Assembly: GCA_026874595.1 (NCBI GenBank)
Contig: CM049308.1
Location: 18,474,001-18,538,000, forward strand
Direction: 5' to 3'
DNA length: 64,000 bases
Origin: Sipunculus nudus
Taxonomy: Eukaryota > Annelida > Sipuncula > Golfingiida > Sipunculidae
In this document: positions 55,501 to 58,500 of the stretch, in pieces
Position numbering within the stretch: position 1 is the first letter of the stretch
Layout of the letters: every line of letters begins with the position of its first letter
Position numbers and translations under genes: made by a program
Notes under the pieces: model-generated
The model's input: the letters and a program-made list of their open reading frames with translations, nothing else
What the model was told of the DNA's origin: nothing
Databases searched by the model: none

Positions 55501-58500
55501 GATATCACCGTTATGATTGTCAACCTGTGTAGGGTTACCTGCTTCTATGGCACAGGTATTTGGGCACAGGACTCAAAGCTGGGAGAACATGAGTAAGAAT
55601 CTAAAATAAAGGTGGTGAGATTTTTCAAGGTGGGCCCCAACCCAGGGGAGTGCTGTGCTGGCTTTATGGGAAGGCCGTGCCCAATGGCTGTGTTTCACCC
55701 ACAAACGAGCACGCCTTTCAAGGCCCTCAGTGGTATGACCCTGCATTGGGGACTATTACACACCCAGCACAGACAGGTGCAGTAGTCACCAGGCCTGGTA
55801 AACACCAGGATATAAAATGAAAGGAAGGGTGTGATACTGCCCTGTCACATAGTCCGAAACCCGAATGGAACTCTTCAGATGTCCACATTCTTAGAGTTGA
55901 GCTAGCATTAAAAAATTAGGCAGTTACCTCCATATAACAATATGAAAATTTAAAAAAAAAGTCACCTTCTGCTGTGTAGTCCAGTGGCTAACCATTAGAC
56001 TTGTGTCCTTTGGCAAAGTCTCCTGTAAAGTGTTTGAAACACTTGGATGTGACACTCTGGTTGGCTTCATATCCATGAGTTTATATTTTCGCGTTTTTCA
56101 CCCATTCAGTATTTTTTTAAGGGTTTCATTTTTGTGGTTTCACCGTACAGTGACCTACACAAAGTATATCCGTAACTATATAAATATTTTTTATAAGTGT
56201 CAAAGAAACTTACAAAGTGGACAAAGGCCCAAGGGAACATTGATTGAGTGGAAATTCCTGTTAATTATTATTAGGTAATACAAGGTAATTTAAAAGGTCT
56301 GATATTATTTACAGTATCATTCTTCTGGTTACAGTAACATAATAACATAATCTGTTATTATTATTATATTATCAGTCTTTTGTTTTGACCTTCAATTGAT
56401 AACACATTGATAACATTAATTAGATTAGGATGTCACCAGTGTAGGTGACAAAGTATACATTTTTGTGATAATTCCCCTCTCATGAATATTGCAGACTTAA
56501 AACCCTCTAACCACATTATGCTCCTGAACAAAATAATTATAAGGCCAAAAAAAAATAAAACATAGTTCTCAGGCACCGCCCACAACAATTTTAAACCCCC
56601 CCCCCTCAAAGATTTTTATTTTTATTATTACCTTCACAAAGATAAATAATAAAATTTTGATAAGATTTCCTTTGTTATGTAGTGCTTTTGCCTGTTAAGC
56701 AAATCAATTCTGTTATTTTTATGCTTTTCCCTGATCTTATGACATTTTTATCGAAACCTACAAAAAAAGGTAAAATAAAATATTGCCCAGCCGCACTGGT
56801 ATCTGAAAAAAAAGCCTGAGGACCATACTTTTTTTTTTTGGCCTTAACTTGAAAATATAGCAGGATTCACATGAATGATGGAGTTCCTAGAAATTCCAAG
56901 AAATTATAAAATTTTCCTAGAAAACCTTGCAATATCAACATAATGGGGATCTTACAAACTAATTCTGTTCATTAAAAGGTAATCTTTGTTATCATGAACA
57001 AACCAGTTAGAAAAATGAAATTGTGTTTCTAAATTTCTCATCTGAGGCTTAACATATCTAAAAATGTCAAATTTATGATATTTTAAGACAATTATAGATT
57101 ATCTTCTATTATTTAGTCTTATTGGTTGCTCAAGATGTGTTGAATAGCAAATGATAACCCATAGGTTGTAGAATATCCATAATAACCAACTATCTACTTA
57201 CAGGATGCAAATACACAGATTGCAGCAGTTATTATTATAAAGCAACCAATACAAGTTGTATGCCATCAAGTCATGAAAATATTTTTAGAAATGATCATGT
57301 ACAACATTTTCACAAACAAAACACTGCATGCTGATGAACCCGTACAAGTGGATGTCATTACAATCATTAATGACAATACCAGGTGACGTCTACATTTTGA
57401 CGGACAGGCCACACTGACTGTATATCAAGGGGAATTATAATTCATCATATTTGATGGGTAAACACAGCCAAGCTTCAGAGCACTCTTGATCTATTGTATC
57501 CCCTATCCTTGACTGGCCCTTCGGGGCTGGAAATGCTGAATAACTGCTGACCAGCCTTGTGTGTAGGACTTTGCTCAGCTGGTTTATGGAGACCGTCCAG
57601 AGGTACAGCCCACACCTGTCGTGGAGGACCCTCTGTGGAAGTCTAATGGAACGGTAAATACAGTATTGATACGACCTTTGTATCATACAAACCTATTGTT
57701 CCACAAGTGGTGAAGCCTGGAGTTTGACATTCTCGCCCTCTCAAGGCCTCAGTATGTATTACATAGTCACACTAGTTACAAATTGAAATTCCAACATTTG
57801 TGCGTTATTGGTGTTGCAGCATCATAGACATTCCAATAGATTCAGTTCCAATATCATGATTTCAAAGTATACAATTAAAGAACAGCACTCACACCATCTC
57901 AAGACCTCGATGTGTGTTACTTAACAATTATTAGATATTCCAAATGTGGATCCGAGGACAGACATTTTTGTAGTCACCAAAGGAAATTTCAACTTCGGAA
58001 TCCAAGAAATGATCATTATCACATGAATGTTTTTGGACAGTCCAGAATGTTTATCCAGTGAGATAGATATTACCAGTATATCTCAGAAAAGACACTAATC
58101 ACATAGACACCAAATTAAATTCTAGCAGTTTTATCCAAAAAAGGACACGCACACACAGACACCTATAAACATTCCAGTGTTTTCTTGCAAGAAAATAAAT
58201 ATCATAAAGCCAGCAATGGAAACTCCAATATTTCTTCCAAGAGAATATGATTCTTATATAGCCATGAAAAATTATTCTGAAATTTGAGTATAAGGACGAA
58301 AATGATTACATGGTCATCTTTGAAATTATTACATGTTAGACTTAAAACCAGCTGATACATGTATCCTAGCATTTGCTTTGTACAAAAGAAACTGCTATTG
58401 TAAGTGTTACAGCATTACTAGGGATGTTTCAGCAATAATATTCCTGTGATTAAACCAAATTTAGGGAGTATTATGGATAGGCAAAGATATTTGAGCAAAC